Source: Euwallacea fornicatus (taxonomy: Eukaryota; Arthropoda; Insecta; Coleoptera; Curculionidae). Taken from it: 64,000 nucleotides of DNA. The stretch lies in NCBI RefSeq assembly GCF_040115645.1, contig NC_089560.1:806001-870000 (forward strand). The letters run 5' to 3'. A model generated the notes under the pieces. It did no database searches and had not been told where the DNA came from. It saw nothing but the letters and a program-made list of their open reading frames with translations. Positions 1 through 13,300 of the stretch are shown in pieces; the stretch's first letter is position 1, and every line of letters starts with the position of its first letter. The position numbers and the translations under genes were made by a program.

Positions 1-1052
1 ATTATTTGAGATATTACCTGCTTTCCTCTTTATTCACCATTACATTCCATTCAGCTTTAAATCCCTGTTCAAGTTTCTTCTGAGTTATGCAGGCCTACCT
101 GTCAGACTCTTGGTAAGATTTCCAGCAAGATAATTTTCATGAAAACTGAGAAGTTGACCAATGCTGCGATGACCGCGATTCTATGGAAATTATGTTGCTG
201 GCAAAATTTTCAGGAATTGCCAAGAAACTAGCCAATGATCTGTCGTCTGGAAATTATCCGCTTAGGAAAGTTACTCTTCGACATTTAAAGCTTTTATTTA
301 TTTATAATTTCGTCTATTCTACCACGCTTATTAAAACTGATCTATGGAACTTTGTTCGCACGATAACGGTTGGTCCAATTAGATACTTTCACAAGAACAG
401 CAACATTTGATATTTAAGATTTTTTCCAATTTTACAGAAAAATGTCGAATCGACTTTGCCTTCTTGGCTTCTGCTTCAAATTTCATCCAGGTTTAATTTT
501 AGCTTATCTTGCACACATGCAATCACAGCGTGTAATCCACAGAGAAACTGAATATTGAATTTTTTTTGGCTTTTTTTGCCACATAATAAACTAAAAAAAA
601 TGAAAAACTCAAGGGGAAATTTTTGGAAATTTGATTATTTTTTGCCACGTGACGTTCTCTCCTAGTGATAAATAAATACAGTTGAAATTACCAAAGTGAA
701 AGCCAAAAGCGGTCGAAACAAATTAGTTTTGGTTCCTCAACTGATTTTAACGGCAAAATACAATTTTTCAGTTACTCCCCACGAAGCCGTAGCATGTTTT
801 ATTCCTAATATCATAATTCAATAAGGCGTTCGGGTTGAAGCACCTTGAGCTAAGTCTTTTACTTTGAATAATTAAGGGTTTTCTAACTCCAGCTACATGC
901 TTCATACATAAACTTAATCCTCGCGTATTTGGTATTGTTTTTATACCGCTAAAATTAAAATACACATCAGCGATAGTGTCATAAGTCGTGATACATTCAA
1001 ATAATTTATTGAATGATTGTACACCCACCAACCTTCGTGACTCATTTTTCAG
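1..1052. other. 5' flank or upstream intron, no gene seen
   Basis: AT-rich sequence with short A and T runs and no convincing exon. A minus-strand frame across 768-1211 overlaps the first coding exon in antisense and has no recognisable content. A second acceptor-like site (caatttttcag) ends near 771. Confidence 0.5.
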
Positions 1053-1158
1053 GATAGACACGTGTTCCTGTCTAGCTGCAAAATATGTTCCTCGGCCTGT
1101 CCCAACGATCGTAATCAGTGAGGAACCGGGACCACCCGATGCCCGTCCCAACGTCTGA
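1053..1158 (+). promoter_or_regulatory. slo: probable 5' UTR part of first coding exon, with a uORF
   Basis: A good acceptor, ctcatttttcag, ends at 1052, so the first coding exon probably begins at 1053 and follows one or more non-coding exons outside the window. This fits Drosophila slo, which uses several promoters with separate 5' exons; here it is inference. A seven-codon uORF (ATG 1139, stop TGA 1160-1162) overlaps the main ATG by the ATGA arrangement. No promoter was identified. Confidence 0.4.
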
Positions 1159-1344
1159 ATGACGTCGGAGGACGCGAAGGGCGGCATCAGGCCGTCCTCG
1201 CCCTGCCCCAACAGTACCGTGTTGCCTAATGACTACATTGTAGACCCCACCCTTCATCCTGATGCCTGTTTGGCCACTCGGAAGTATTGGTGTTTCTTGC
1301 TCTCTTCGATTTGCACGTTCCTCGCTGGATTATGCATCGTACTG
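1159..1344 (+). CDS. slo: slo first coding exon: extracellular N-terminus and S0
   Basis: Encodes residues 1-62. After a hydrophilic N-terminus comes the conserved KYWCFLLSSICTFLAG segment, the S0 helix peculiar to Slo1 that lets the N-terminus reach the extracellular side and contact beta subunits. The start is M1159 because the codon just upstream in frame (1156-1158) is TGA, so no longer reading is possible within this exon. Context at -3 is T, a weak initiation site. The donor is ctg|gtaagt at 1345 and the exon ends in phase 0. N-terminal residues before the S0 motif are not conserved with Drosophila, as usual for this protein. Confidence 0.9.
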
Positions 1345-4300
1345 GTAAGTTATTTGGAATAAGGGAGCATAACAATAATACGGGAATTTCTTTTGCACAT
1401 TTACCTAATTTTTTTTTGGGGGGGGGGGGGGGGGGGAATAAAACCTCATACTCCAATAGCCCTTAGTAAAACGTGGAGTAAACAAACAAGCGTGTTTGTC
1501 CGAGCCCTTAATAGGAGGCGAATGTTGTTCTCATTTAGCTTTAATTGAGAACAATGTGCAATTCCATCGCTCTGACAACCCTTATTGGTGCGTGAGCGTT
1601 AAGTAAAGGGCGGGGCGAAAGGATCGGAGGAACGCTCTTATTCGTTTGAGCGTGCGAGAAAAATGCATTTAAGTAGTTAGAACTTATTTTGGTTGAAATT
1701 TTCTGTTCGCCCTTAAGTACGTTTTGTAATGACACATATAACGTGCCCGTTTTTCCGATTTAACCGTACGAATCTCGGTTATTTCGCGATTTCTGAGGGC
1801 GCTGCTGAATTAGGCCAAAAGTTGCATAACGTCGAAGTTCAACAAAACGCTGCATGTGCTTTTTCTTCGCTGCATTTCACTGCTAATCGCAAATTCCATC
1901 CTTTCAATCGTATAAAAGTCGATACGGAATGAATAAATATATTATTATTCAGTCATTGCTAAGAATGGTTGTAATATTCTAAGCTTTCCGAGTATATCTA
2001 TGCGAATCACGCAATGAACGAGTCATACGATATTGACGTGGTGTTTCGCCTAAAGAAGATAATCGTTTATGAATAGAATTGTTTCAACTTTTATGCAAAT
2101 TAGCATTAGGGCGTGGAAAATGGTTGATGTGGGATACTGTGGGAGTATACCTTAATAGTGTTCCAGAATATTAAGTTTTAGGAAATCTCTCTCCATAGAC
2201 CTGCACTGTGGGATACATGTGGAGAAGTTCCACGAATTACCATGAAAACGTTGAATGAGAACTAAGTATTTTAAAAAGTTTTTCAATGAATATCATTTCA
2301 TCAATTAAGCTGATTAACAGCAAGCATATAAATGCAAAGCAACGATGTGTTACTGGTTACAACGGTGCAAGATTAAATTTTCTTTGCAGGTTCTCATTGT
2401 AGGATATTTAATATCCCTGTAATCCAACAAGGAAAATAAAAGGTCTAAATAGATCATTAACCCTGATGACTTGAATTAACCGAAATAATTTTTTTAAATA
2501 GGTATACAGGGTTATTCACTCAACCTGTTCGTTAAAAGTTTGCAAAGATTTAAAATTGATATGAATTTGCAAATTTGGCGTGAAATGAAGTTCAACTTGT
2601 ACTATTTTTTTTAAATATTTTCAACTTCCTGTCACTTCCGGTTTAACCGGAAATAGCTGTCAAATTGCTAATTTCAAACGGGGCCCTCAGTACATAATTT
2701 TATTTTTAGATGATTTTTACATAAAATTTGGAACACATTTTCTGTATGATGTCCTATAGTTAGCCCTTATCGTTATTGAGATATTGACCTTATATTGAAA
2801 ACGCACATTCGTAATGACCAATTCGAAATTTGCATATCTCCGCAAACATTTAAGACATAATTTTCATATTTGCAGAATGTCACTACAGAGTCTTACGTTT
2901 ACACATTTGCTATTTTTATCAGTTAGTATTATACAAGGTGTCCAAAATTCAGCTCCTGGCATTCACATTTTTGAAGTTGCTGAAGTTTTTTTTTCTGGGA
3001 CACCCTATAAATTTAAGCAGCATCAAGTAGAGAATGTAATTCTCTATCGGACTGCTTCGCGGTTACCTATACCTATTCCAAATCATATTCAAAATGATTA
3101 GGTTTTATCTGAAATCAGGAGTACAAATTTATTCTGGTAATTTTTTACCCTTCAGGTAGTTAATAAAGACACTGACGTGTTCCACACATCATCACAAAGT
3201 TCAAAAAAGGATTCGGTAGTTACAGTTTTGTTTATTCAAAGAATTTACCATAATGAATATATACTACTAACTTCACTTGAAATTTAAGTATTTTGAAATA
3301 ATTTTAAAAAATAGCATGGGTATGTATGATCCTGATACAATTCGATGTATTCGAGACTCTCTACTTGACACTGCTTACAGTTATAGGGTGTACATTTAAA
3401 AAAACAGATTTTTGCAACTTCAAAAATGTCAATATTAGGACCTTAATTTTGGACACCCCGTATAATACTAAGCCATATACAGGGTGGTCATTTAGTGCGG
3501 TCTCGGAAGATTACGGCTAAACATTGTCCTAAATCTTAAGGATTTCGAAATAATTCAGTTTAAAAAAAAAATCATGAAATTTTAAAAACTTTGTTTTGAA
3601 GTAAGTTTAAACTGGAGCAAATCGAAATTCATACCAAACCTTAGATATGAGACGTATTTTATGCCAGAATTATTAAAATTGAAATATCTCATACAGTGCG
3701 TCCAAAAAATAACATGAAAATTGCATTCTTTTTGAAAGGAAATAACTTGCTTAATTTAAATAGAACACCCCATATTTTATTACTCGAAATAAGAGATAAA
3801 CATATGAATAATTAAAAATCGTACACCTTCCTATACCTAAAGGTACAGGTTTTCTTCGAAAAATAATATTTAAGAAAAGGTAGCAAATTTTATTTTTGAT
3901 TAGTCGTATGTTTATCTCTTATTTCGAGTAATAAAATATGGGGTGTTCTATTTAAATTAAGCAAGTTATTTCCTTTCAAAAAGAATGCAATTTTCATGTT
4001 ATTTTTTGGACGCACTGTATGAGATATTTCTATTTTAATAATTCTGACATAAAATACGTCTTATATCTAAGGTTTGGTATGAACTCCGATTTACTCCAAT
4101 TTAAACTTCCTTCAAAACAAAGTTTTAAAAATTGCATGATTTTTTTATAAAAACTTAATTATTTCGAAATCCCTAAGATGTAGGACAAGTAAACCTTAAT
4201 GAAACTTACATTTATTTTTCTCAAGAAATCTAAAACGATATTAATATATGGGGTGTTCTATTTAAAAAAACATAACTTTGATATTTTTTACTTATTTAGA

Positions 4301-7300
4301 ACACCCTGTATAAAACGAAAACAATTTTAGAATGTACCCAAAATCGAGTTCTATATAACGCAAAAAAAAAGAAATTCAAAATATTAAATTATTTCGCCGT
4401 AATCTTCCGAGACCGCACTAAATGACCACCCTGTATATAACAAACTGTAAACTTAAGACTCTATTTAGGCATTCTGCAAACTATGAAGATTATGTTTTTA
4501 ACATTTGCGAAGATATGCAATTTTAAAATTGGTCTATAAGAAGGTGCTTTTTTAATTCAAGGTCAAATATCTCAAAAACGGTAAGGGCTAAGTATAGACT
4601 ATTATGCAGCAAATGTTTTCGTAAATATTATATACAAATATTATGTAAAATTTAAAAGTAAAATAATATACCGTGGATCCTATTTGGAATAAGCAAGTTG
4701 ACGACAATTTCCGATTTTGCCGCAAGTGACGGGAAGTTAAAAATATAAAAAAGTACACGTCGAACATAAGTTAACGCTCAATTTTCAATTTCGTATCACT
4801 TTTAGATCTTAGCAAACTTTTGACGAATGGGTTGGGTGGGTAACCCTGTATATGGCGCTTTGTAGCTAACGGAGGCTAGTTTGAGGGTAGATTCTGTGGT
4901 AGAAAAGAAGCATTTTTTTAATTAATAAATTTATTATAAACCTTTTTAAAATTAAAAACTCTTTTTTTGCAATCAAAGCTGTATTTATAGTTTGCCATTT
5001 TACAGTAAGTGTGAGGAGAACTAAATTGCCTTACCAAAGTGCCAATTTAGCACTTTATTAAATAGTAAAGCAACTTACTTGTACTCTCCGCTGGTATAGC
5101 CAACAGCTGGGACTACTGCTCATGACATCAACAATTCATAACTTTTAAATTATTAAGATTTGACAATAAGTTTAATAACAGAAAATAATTATTATGAATT
5201 CCAGAATCAGCCCGTAAATTTTCTTTTGTTAGTTGTGAGTGCCCCTGCACTTGCAAATTACACCCTCTTTCGTGCTGCACGATATTTTTATAACTCATTT
5301 GTTCATTCATACTTTTGTATTTATTTTTTCAAATTTATTTTTCAAAGTGAGAACGTGTTGTCAGCGGTAACGACAGTATCGCTGACACACGTACGGTAAT
5401 GTCGAGAAAATACGAGCGAAACGAGAAGAAAATAAATTTATTCGTAATTATTGAGATTTATGCCGATAAATTCGACCATTAGCACGACCGCTTGAATGAC
5501 CTTCTTGGCAAGAGAGAAATGAAGGCAAACATTTTTTTAAACGACTACAAAAACTCCAAATGGATAAAAAGGCCGCTATTATTTCCATGTAAAAATTAGA
5601 ACTAGCGCATGTTCTGAATAGTTTACTCATCTAAACTCGAGTGAAGAAGATAACAGAACCTGATAAATGTAATAAATACAAAAAAGAGAGCAAACTTTAC
5701 GCCTATAGAAAATAGAGCACTAGTGCGGGAAAATACTAGTTTCCACATGCAAATGCGTGTAGGAATATTAGTTAAGCATGTTAGTAGAAAGAACTACCGC
5801 ACGAAAAGTGGCATGCATCAGTGTCAAAGATGTTTGTTACGCACGAATATATTACTTCTCTGCACGCTAATACATAATTCAACTTAGAAGACATCATAAA
5901 GGAAACACACAACCACTTGTAGGAAAACATTGTACTTACCAAGTGCAGAAACGTCCATATCGCACTTTGTTGCTGGCTAGTGTAACATTACTTTCTGCTC
6001 TTACCGCTTCCTGCCTTTCCTTTAAATGATATCAAATCAGTCATAATTACAAATCAATGGGGCTTTCTCAAGCAACAACTTCTTCTTTTGACAAACTGCT
6101 GATGTTGTCCGTCGGTTCATACCCCAAAACAAATACAGGGTGAGTCGGAAGGATCGTGCCAAACTTCAGGAGCGTGTTGTACATGAAAAATAAATGTAAA
6201 AAAACTCAAATGTTGTTATCCGATTTTCGTTTGTTTACAAGTTATAGCGTAAATAACATTTTTTAACTAGGATTCTACTTACCATAAACGTACCTTTCCT
6301 GGACATTGGATTGGTCGTGGTGGCCCTATTAGTTGGCCTCCGAGGTCTCCAGACCTCACACCACTAGACTATTGTTTGTGGGGTTGGTTTAAAACTGAAG
6401 TGTACAGAGTAAAAGTGGACACTCAAGATGCACTAATTCAACGCATTAGAAATGCTGCAGCTGCCATTAAAGAAAGACATGAAACAATCAGGAGCGCAAC
6501 GAATGCTCTTCATAGATGAAGCCGAAAACGTTTAGAAGTTAATGGCAATATTTTTGAACATTTACTATGATGTCCAAACGTTAATTTATGGAATTTCTTA
6601 TGAAATTTATAAATTTTTAAAATTTTATGTTTTAATTTTATTTACGCTATAACTTGTAAACAAACGAAAATCGGATAACAATATTTGAGTTTTTTTACAT
6701 TTATTTTTCATGTACAACACGCTCCTGAAGTTTGGCACGATCCTCCCGACTCACCCTGTATATTTTTTAATGAAATCTTATTTTTCGTACCTTAAACAGT
6801 CTGCAAAAAATCATACAATAATCGTAAAAAAACTCTTTGATTTCTCCCATTTTATGTCTTTAATTCCCAAGTAATGTTTTTTTTTATAAATAAGCGAAAG
6901 TCGAGAAAGGTTCTTTAAAACAACGAAATTGTTCAATTTTTAATATATTATTAATTTAATCCAAAGATATCGGTCAGTGAAAGCACGAAAAAGTTCGAAT
7001 TAAGGAAAAACAGCCTGCGACCCTGAAATTGTCTGTTCGTATCATTTTCTCTACCATTCGAGAGTATGAACCTTAAAGAAAACTCCACCAAAATTTAACT
7101 AAATATTTCGAAAAACTGCATCTATAGAGAAAAAGGATCGAAGTGAATAAATTAACCCCTCGTATGTTAATTGTTCCCCCTACATACAGGGTATTTCAAA
7201 TTCGACCCGCACCATTAGGATTTCGGAAACTAGAGAAGATACCAAGAAGTTTAAATGGGTGCGTAATTTAAGGCTCGACTAAATGGTATTTTCAAAGTTT

Positions 7301-10300
7301 GAATTTTCGGAGTATTTTCGAAAATATCCGAAAAAAACTAAAACTCAGAGATTTCGTTTTTATTTGTTTTTAACATTATTCGACAACGAACTCCAAGACC
7401 ACAAATAGATTTTCATTGTCATACTTTTTCAGCTATACGATGACGTTTTCAGATTGGCCATCCGACGTTTCGTCTGTCGCCCACCATCAGCAACTTTATT
7501 TTTTCTTATGGGTGCCGTATCGTATTTTTCGACTGCAGACTAATACGTTTCTTTCTGATCTCGTTGATATTCAACTTTTTAGAACTTGCGGTTTTAAATG
7601 CCCAAAATGTTTAAACAAAAAGAAATATTATCTTAGTTGGCCTTAAATCTATAGAAAGATTTTCGTTTCTATACGCATTACATGTCAAACGAGATCAGCG
7701 CGCGCAGATTTTCAGGGAAAATGAGTTTCACAAGTGAAGAAATGCGAGATATGTTAAGACTTTCTTACAAATTTGATAGCAACAGTACGAAAACAGGTCA
7801 AATGTATTTTGAGTTATATCAGGAAAGGCCGCACCCGCACACAATATTATTGAAAATTTTTGTATGAGCTTTTATTATTTTATTTACATTATTATTAAAT
7901 ATTTTAACAAGTAATTAAATTGACGACCTTCCTGCTGGGCACATAAACGAGCACGTCGATTTAAATTAACGACAGCTCCAATAATATCTCTTCTTCTAAT
8001 TGGTCTGAATCGTGTAATGATTTTCTCTCTAATCTCTTCAATTGTGTTATATTCTCGCTTCCCATATAGTCGATTTTCCAAAGTGCCCCACAAAAACGTA
8101 TCAGAATTTTAAGGTCGAGGGACATTGCCGGCCACCTTATCGCCCCTGAATTTCCTAACAACCTATGTGGGAATCTCTGATTTAAATAATCACAAAAGGC
8201 TCTAGTATTATGCGGAGGGGTCCCGTCATGAAACCAGTATCTATCGTCATCGGCAAAGGGCAACACATCGACATATTTTTTAAATTGGATTATCAAGACC
8301 TGAAGACATGTTTTACCATTTGAAGTCGTGTTGAAAAAGTAAGGTCCGAATATTTTGTCGTTGCAAATTCCAGCCCATAGATTTGAACGAAAGCTAACTT
8401 GTCTACCTTCCCGAAAATGTGTAAGGTTACTTTCACTCCAGATATGTTCATTATTTCTATTGAACACATCACAGTTTGAAAAAGCACATTCGTAGATCCA
8501 AATGATGGTTTTTACAATGTATAGAGAATCATCCACTTTTGAGAACCAATTGTAAAAGTCTATTCATCTCTGAAGATTTTCTGGATGTGGTTTACAAGAA
8601 ATGTGTGCTTTATAACATTGGAAACCATTTCCTTTAAATGCCTTCCAAACGCTAGTATGTGGCACATTCATATTTGGTGAAACTTGATAAGTTCACTGAA
8701 AGCTTCGCATTTATTTAAAAAAATACGAAAATGTCTCTTTTTTAAATATGAAATTTAGTTCAGGTTAGTTCTAGCATGTTCTTCCGTCCTGCTTCAATAT
8801 TCAGTTCTATATTTTTGAAAAACTTCAAATTGAGCTAAATGCTCGTCGAAAATTTTAAGTAATATTGAGTGCGACTGTCGCCTTTCTGGACTTAACTCAA
8901 AATACTTTTGTATACACATAATACTTCGTATAAAAAAGATAATCCTTCGATGGAGACGAGGCCAACCAAGGTAACATTTTTTTAAATCTAAATATTTGGG
9001 CATTTAAAATAACAAATTATGAAAAGTTGTACATCAATGAAGTCAGAATGAAACGCACTATTTTTCTCTCGAAAAATGCAATATGGCACCCATAAGAAAA
9101 ATTAAAGTTGATGATGGTGACCGACAGACGAAACGTCGGATGGCGAGTGTGAAAACGTCATCGTGTAGCTGAGAAAGGGTGGCGATGAACACGTGCAGTG
9201 GTTTTGGACTTCCTTGTCAAATAACGCTAAAAGTAAATGAAAACAAAATTTTCATTTTTTTTCGAATATCTTCGGAAGCACTGGGAAAATTGAAATTTCG
9301 AAAATGCTATTTTGTTGACCCCTAAATTACGCACCTTTGCCCCTCCATTAAAATTTCTTCGTATCTCCTCTAGTTTTCGAGATCCTCGTGATGAGGGTGG
9401 AATTTGAAATATTCTATGTAACTTGTTTATGCCAATGATAGGTAAGCACTTGAATCAATCACAATATTGGATACCTACTGAAACACCAAAACCTCAAAAC
9501 TTCTGCACATCTGGACGATACATTGCGATTTACGTTTTTGAATTTCGACGCAGTTTTACGTATGTATGTTTGTACATGCTCCATCCAGGGAATTTGATCC
9601 AGAGCCATGTGTCGATAATTTGCATTTTTACGATTAATCGACTGTACCGTCGCTGTACCAATGCTGTTGTTAACGACAAGAGAGCAATAAACGTATTATA
9701 TAGCCTCCATAACCATTTCGATATTAACATAGTTTTATTCTTTGCAATAGTAATCATACTAGTAATATTAACGACTTCCATTCATAGAATTTACATAATG
9801 TCCTACCATCGCCACAGTTACGAGGGAAATTGTAAAATGTTAGTACTTTTGAATCGAAATCGCCCATTTTGATTTATTGCATTGAAGTTCTCATTGTTGT
9901 GTTTAGATATGGCGATTGTTCGCCTTTCTGTGCTGTCGCAAAGAAGCCGAATATGGCCCCAACGACCCCAAGCAGAAGGAGCAAAAGGCGGCCAGACAGG
10001 GAAAACAAGAGTTCGAAGGCACTTTTATGACAGAGGCAAAAGACTGGGCAGGGGAACTTATTTCTGGACAGACCACTACAGGTCGAATTTTGGTAAGTTG
10101 GCCATTCCATTACCTAAAACCTCCTTAACCGACACGGTGTTTTTCCTTCGGGATTTAACAGGAACCCACTATGCTGGAATGAAATAATTCCAGAATAATT
10201 TCAAACAACAAATCCACTGCATTGCATTCCTTGATCGTTCTACCCTTCTGGCTTAAGCCCGAGCTTAAGGCGCTTAGCAACAATAGCACAGCTATAAACT

Positions 10301-13300
10301 TGAAGTTATCATCCAACAAATCTATTATTATACTACTATATTGTTCACAGCTCCTATCTGTCCTTCAATTATTGAGAAAAAAAATCAATTATCGATTTTA
10401 GGCCTATATGGATAGAGACCTCGGAAGTTCGAATTGTGTATCAAAGAGCCAAACCTTGAAAACCATCCATTAGCGGTAATAAGTGCGCCCTAATTGTTTA
10501 TTGTCTTTGATAACATTCAGTAATGTGTGGTGTCAGTTATTTCCCAGGGTGTTAGTGTTATCGATCGCTAGATGAAATGCCCCTTTAGTATAACTTTTTA
10601 TCTTAATTCAAAATCATATTTTTGCTTGTCCCGACGGCGGACAAAAATGTCTAGCACGCTGCAGGAATTCAAGCTCTGCAAGCAGATCGCAGAATGTTGT
10701 TGGGTTTGTCCGCTTCTAAAAATGTGAATGAATGAATAGTTTATTCGCTGGTTTTTCTCTGTGGAATGGCGCAATGTTTGTCAGGTCAATAATTGGGTGC
10801 TGAATATTTTCTAAGAGCCAGTTGCTCAAAAAAAAAAAATTGTTTACGTTGCCTGGCCAATGTCAGGCAGACACGGAGAACAGGATTTTTCAGGATGAGG
10901 TGTGAAAATGGGTTTTATGAGTATTTTGACTATTTTCCCTTTTCCATGTGCATGCTAAAGGTTGCGCATCTTAACGCAATGGACATTTGCCCATGAAACA
11001 TCCCGTTGCTACTCTATTTTAGATTACATTATTCGTCTATTTCCTGGTTCTCAGTGTACATGTCAAAATGAAAATACACAGATTACACTCGAACGTTTCG
11101 CAGAATTTAGATGGGGATCTAGGAAAAAACTGAAAATAATTCCAGTTCTGAAAAGTTTCAAACAGGGACACCTTGGCCTGATATTCTCTGTTTTTTTTTG
11201 AGAACTTTTGAACGAAATTACACAATCATACTAGTTATTTTTAAACAACTTCTGTTATCTGCTCTCAGCGGACAGAGAAATAACTGTATTACGGTGTGAA
11301 ATCCTGCTTTGTTATGTTCAAAAAGGAGAATAAGCTTCGTGTTAATGCCTTAGACGTACAGTGGTTGCCAAAAGTCCGGAAACTTTATCGATTTCAAAAT
11401 TCTACAGTTTTGTACCATCGAAAGAAAGTAATAAGTAATGGAAATGGAAAAAAAACAACCTACATTGACTTTCTTACACTTTAATGGAAAACTGCTGGTC
11501 AAAAGCATGGAAACCTAAATAGGTACATTATTTTTTTAATAACTTTCTTCAAACTGTCAGTACTTTGCAGCACAACTCTTTGCCCTAATGCCTGCAGCAC
11601 ATTGTCGTGGCATAGAGTCCACCAGAAACGCACAATATTTAATAGAAATCTTTTTCCATTCTTCATTTAGTAAATTTGAATAGCGCATTAACGCTGATAA
11701 TCTTGTTTTGATAAACTTGCCGGTCTAGATGCTCCCAGAAATTCTCCATGGGATTTATATCTGGTGACTGGGCCGGCCAATTCATTAGAGGAACATTAAT
11801 TTCATTTAACCAATTTATAACTAGATGCGATTTGTCCTTAAGGCCATTATCTTGCTGAAAAGTCCATCGTAATGGCGTTTCTTCTTCAGCATAAACAACA
11901 CATTATTTTTTAACACGTCTCGATAGACAGAACTATCCATAATATTTCTATTATCCTTAATTTGAATTAACGGCCGAGGACCGGAACTAGAAAAGCAGCC
12001 CCTAACCGTCACGCTGCCCCCTAGATGTTTTATAGTAAATTAGTGATATTTCTAATAATATTTTTTATCTTTTGATGTCCTGACATCATTTTTCAATCAC
12101 TTCCAAATAGCTGGAACCTACTTCCATCCCTAAAAAGACGGTATTCCATTTGGTCGGTGACCAGGATAGACGTTCACTTGCAGATTGAAATCCCGCCCTT
12201 TGATTCTTTTTTGAAATTGAAGACTTTTGCACTGCAACATTTTCAAATAATCGTTGAGCATTTGGATGTCGTTTGAGAATTCGTGATGATACCAAAATGC
12301 CCATGTCGGTGATATATTTGGCGATTTCAGTAGATTTGCCTATGAAATTCGTTCTATCATTTTTTTTTGCTCTTTTCCTCGACACTTTAGGTTTTCCCGA
12401 CTTTAAGGCAGTTGCCGTTGTGTCTCTTTGACTGTATTTTAGAATTATTTTTGGAACACTCCCTTTTGAAATCGTTAAATTTCGACTTATGGCGATTTGA
12501 GAAACTTCCGCCTTGTGAAGCTCCATTATTTTATTTTTAAGTCCGATGAAAATATTTTTTATCGCCTACTTGAAGATATCCATCACGAACAGATCTATTC
12601 ACGTCAAAGTAAAATAAAGCACAATCAATATTGCTTTTAGTTTCCGTACTTTTAATCGACCAAATTTAGACCTTATCTCTAAAAAAATCTAAGTAGCTAA
12701 CGTCGAATGAATATTTTCAAGAAATTGTTTATTGATCCATAACATATGAGTTTTAATACAGAGCGATTTAAAATAATAGCGTTGTTGTCACATAATTTAA
12801 GAAATAATAAGTTTTCACATTTTAGGGCGACACTGTTGTTTTACACTGTCCTAGGGACATTTTTGTCAAGCTTTCCCGAATAACTCAAATTAACTTTATT
12901 TTGAAATTTCCTGTTGTCAGGCTGTTTTTCGATGTTTGTCTGTTGCCAGGCAAATTTTTTTCGTGCTTGGTGAGATCTTCCTGTTTCGCTGACCTTCGCC
13001 ACGCAAACCAATACTTAAACGGGTGATTCGTAGCTCCCCTTCTTCACAGCAGCACCTCAAAATAATAGTTTTGATGAAATTGTCCGATTTTTGTTTTGGC
13101 ATCAATTTATTTCATTTTCATCGCGTAATTTTTTTTCGTCTTTAGCATTTACTGGTGTGATGTAAACTTGTCCGTGCGTTTTACCCTCCAAATAAAACTC
13201 CAAGGGGGTAAGATCGGGAGATCTAATAGGCTAGTCCCGCGGCCCCAAACGCCCGGAACAACTGTCGTTCAATGTTTAAAAAAGCTCTCTTCTTTTACTT

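Larger units (their letters stand above)
2507..4848. mobile_element. fold-back transposon, outermost of three nested palindromes
   Basis: Left end (TA)cagggttattcactcaac and right end gttgggtgggtaaccctg(TA) are inverted copies, and the homology continues for about 400 bp on each arm (2507-2930 against 4440-4848). No transposase is recognisable. The TA target and CAGGGT terminus point to the IS630-Tc1-mariner superfamily. Its centre is filled by elements 2934-3460 and 3480-4433. Confidence 0.8.
1345..9906 (+). other. slo: slo intron 1
   Basis: An 8.6-kb intron. Contents listed separately: G tract, nested fold-backs 2507-4848, element 6136-6758 and element 7187-9418. The stretches 1440-2500, 4850-5700, 6760-7180 and 9420-9900 hold nothing recognised. 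The 149-codon frame at 9423-9872 has no family signature. Confidence 0.8.

Noticed and set aside
768..1211. 147-codon minus-strand open frame over the first slo exon
   Set aside because: It is antisense to the slo N-terminus, has no recognisable motif, and its openness can come from the GC-rich exon.
9423..9872. 149-codon open frame before the second slo coding exon
   Set aside because: It reads as AT-rich random sequence, is not joined in phase to the exon, and resembles no family.
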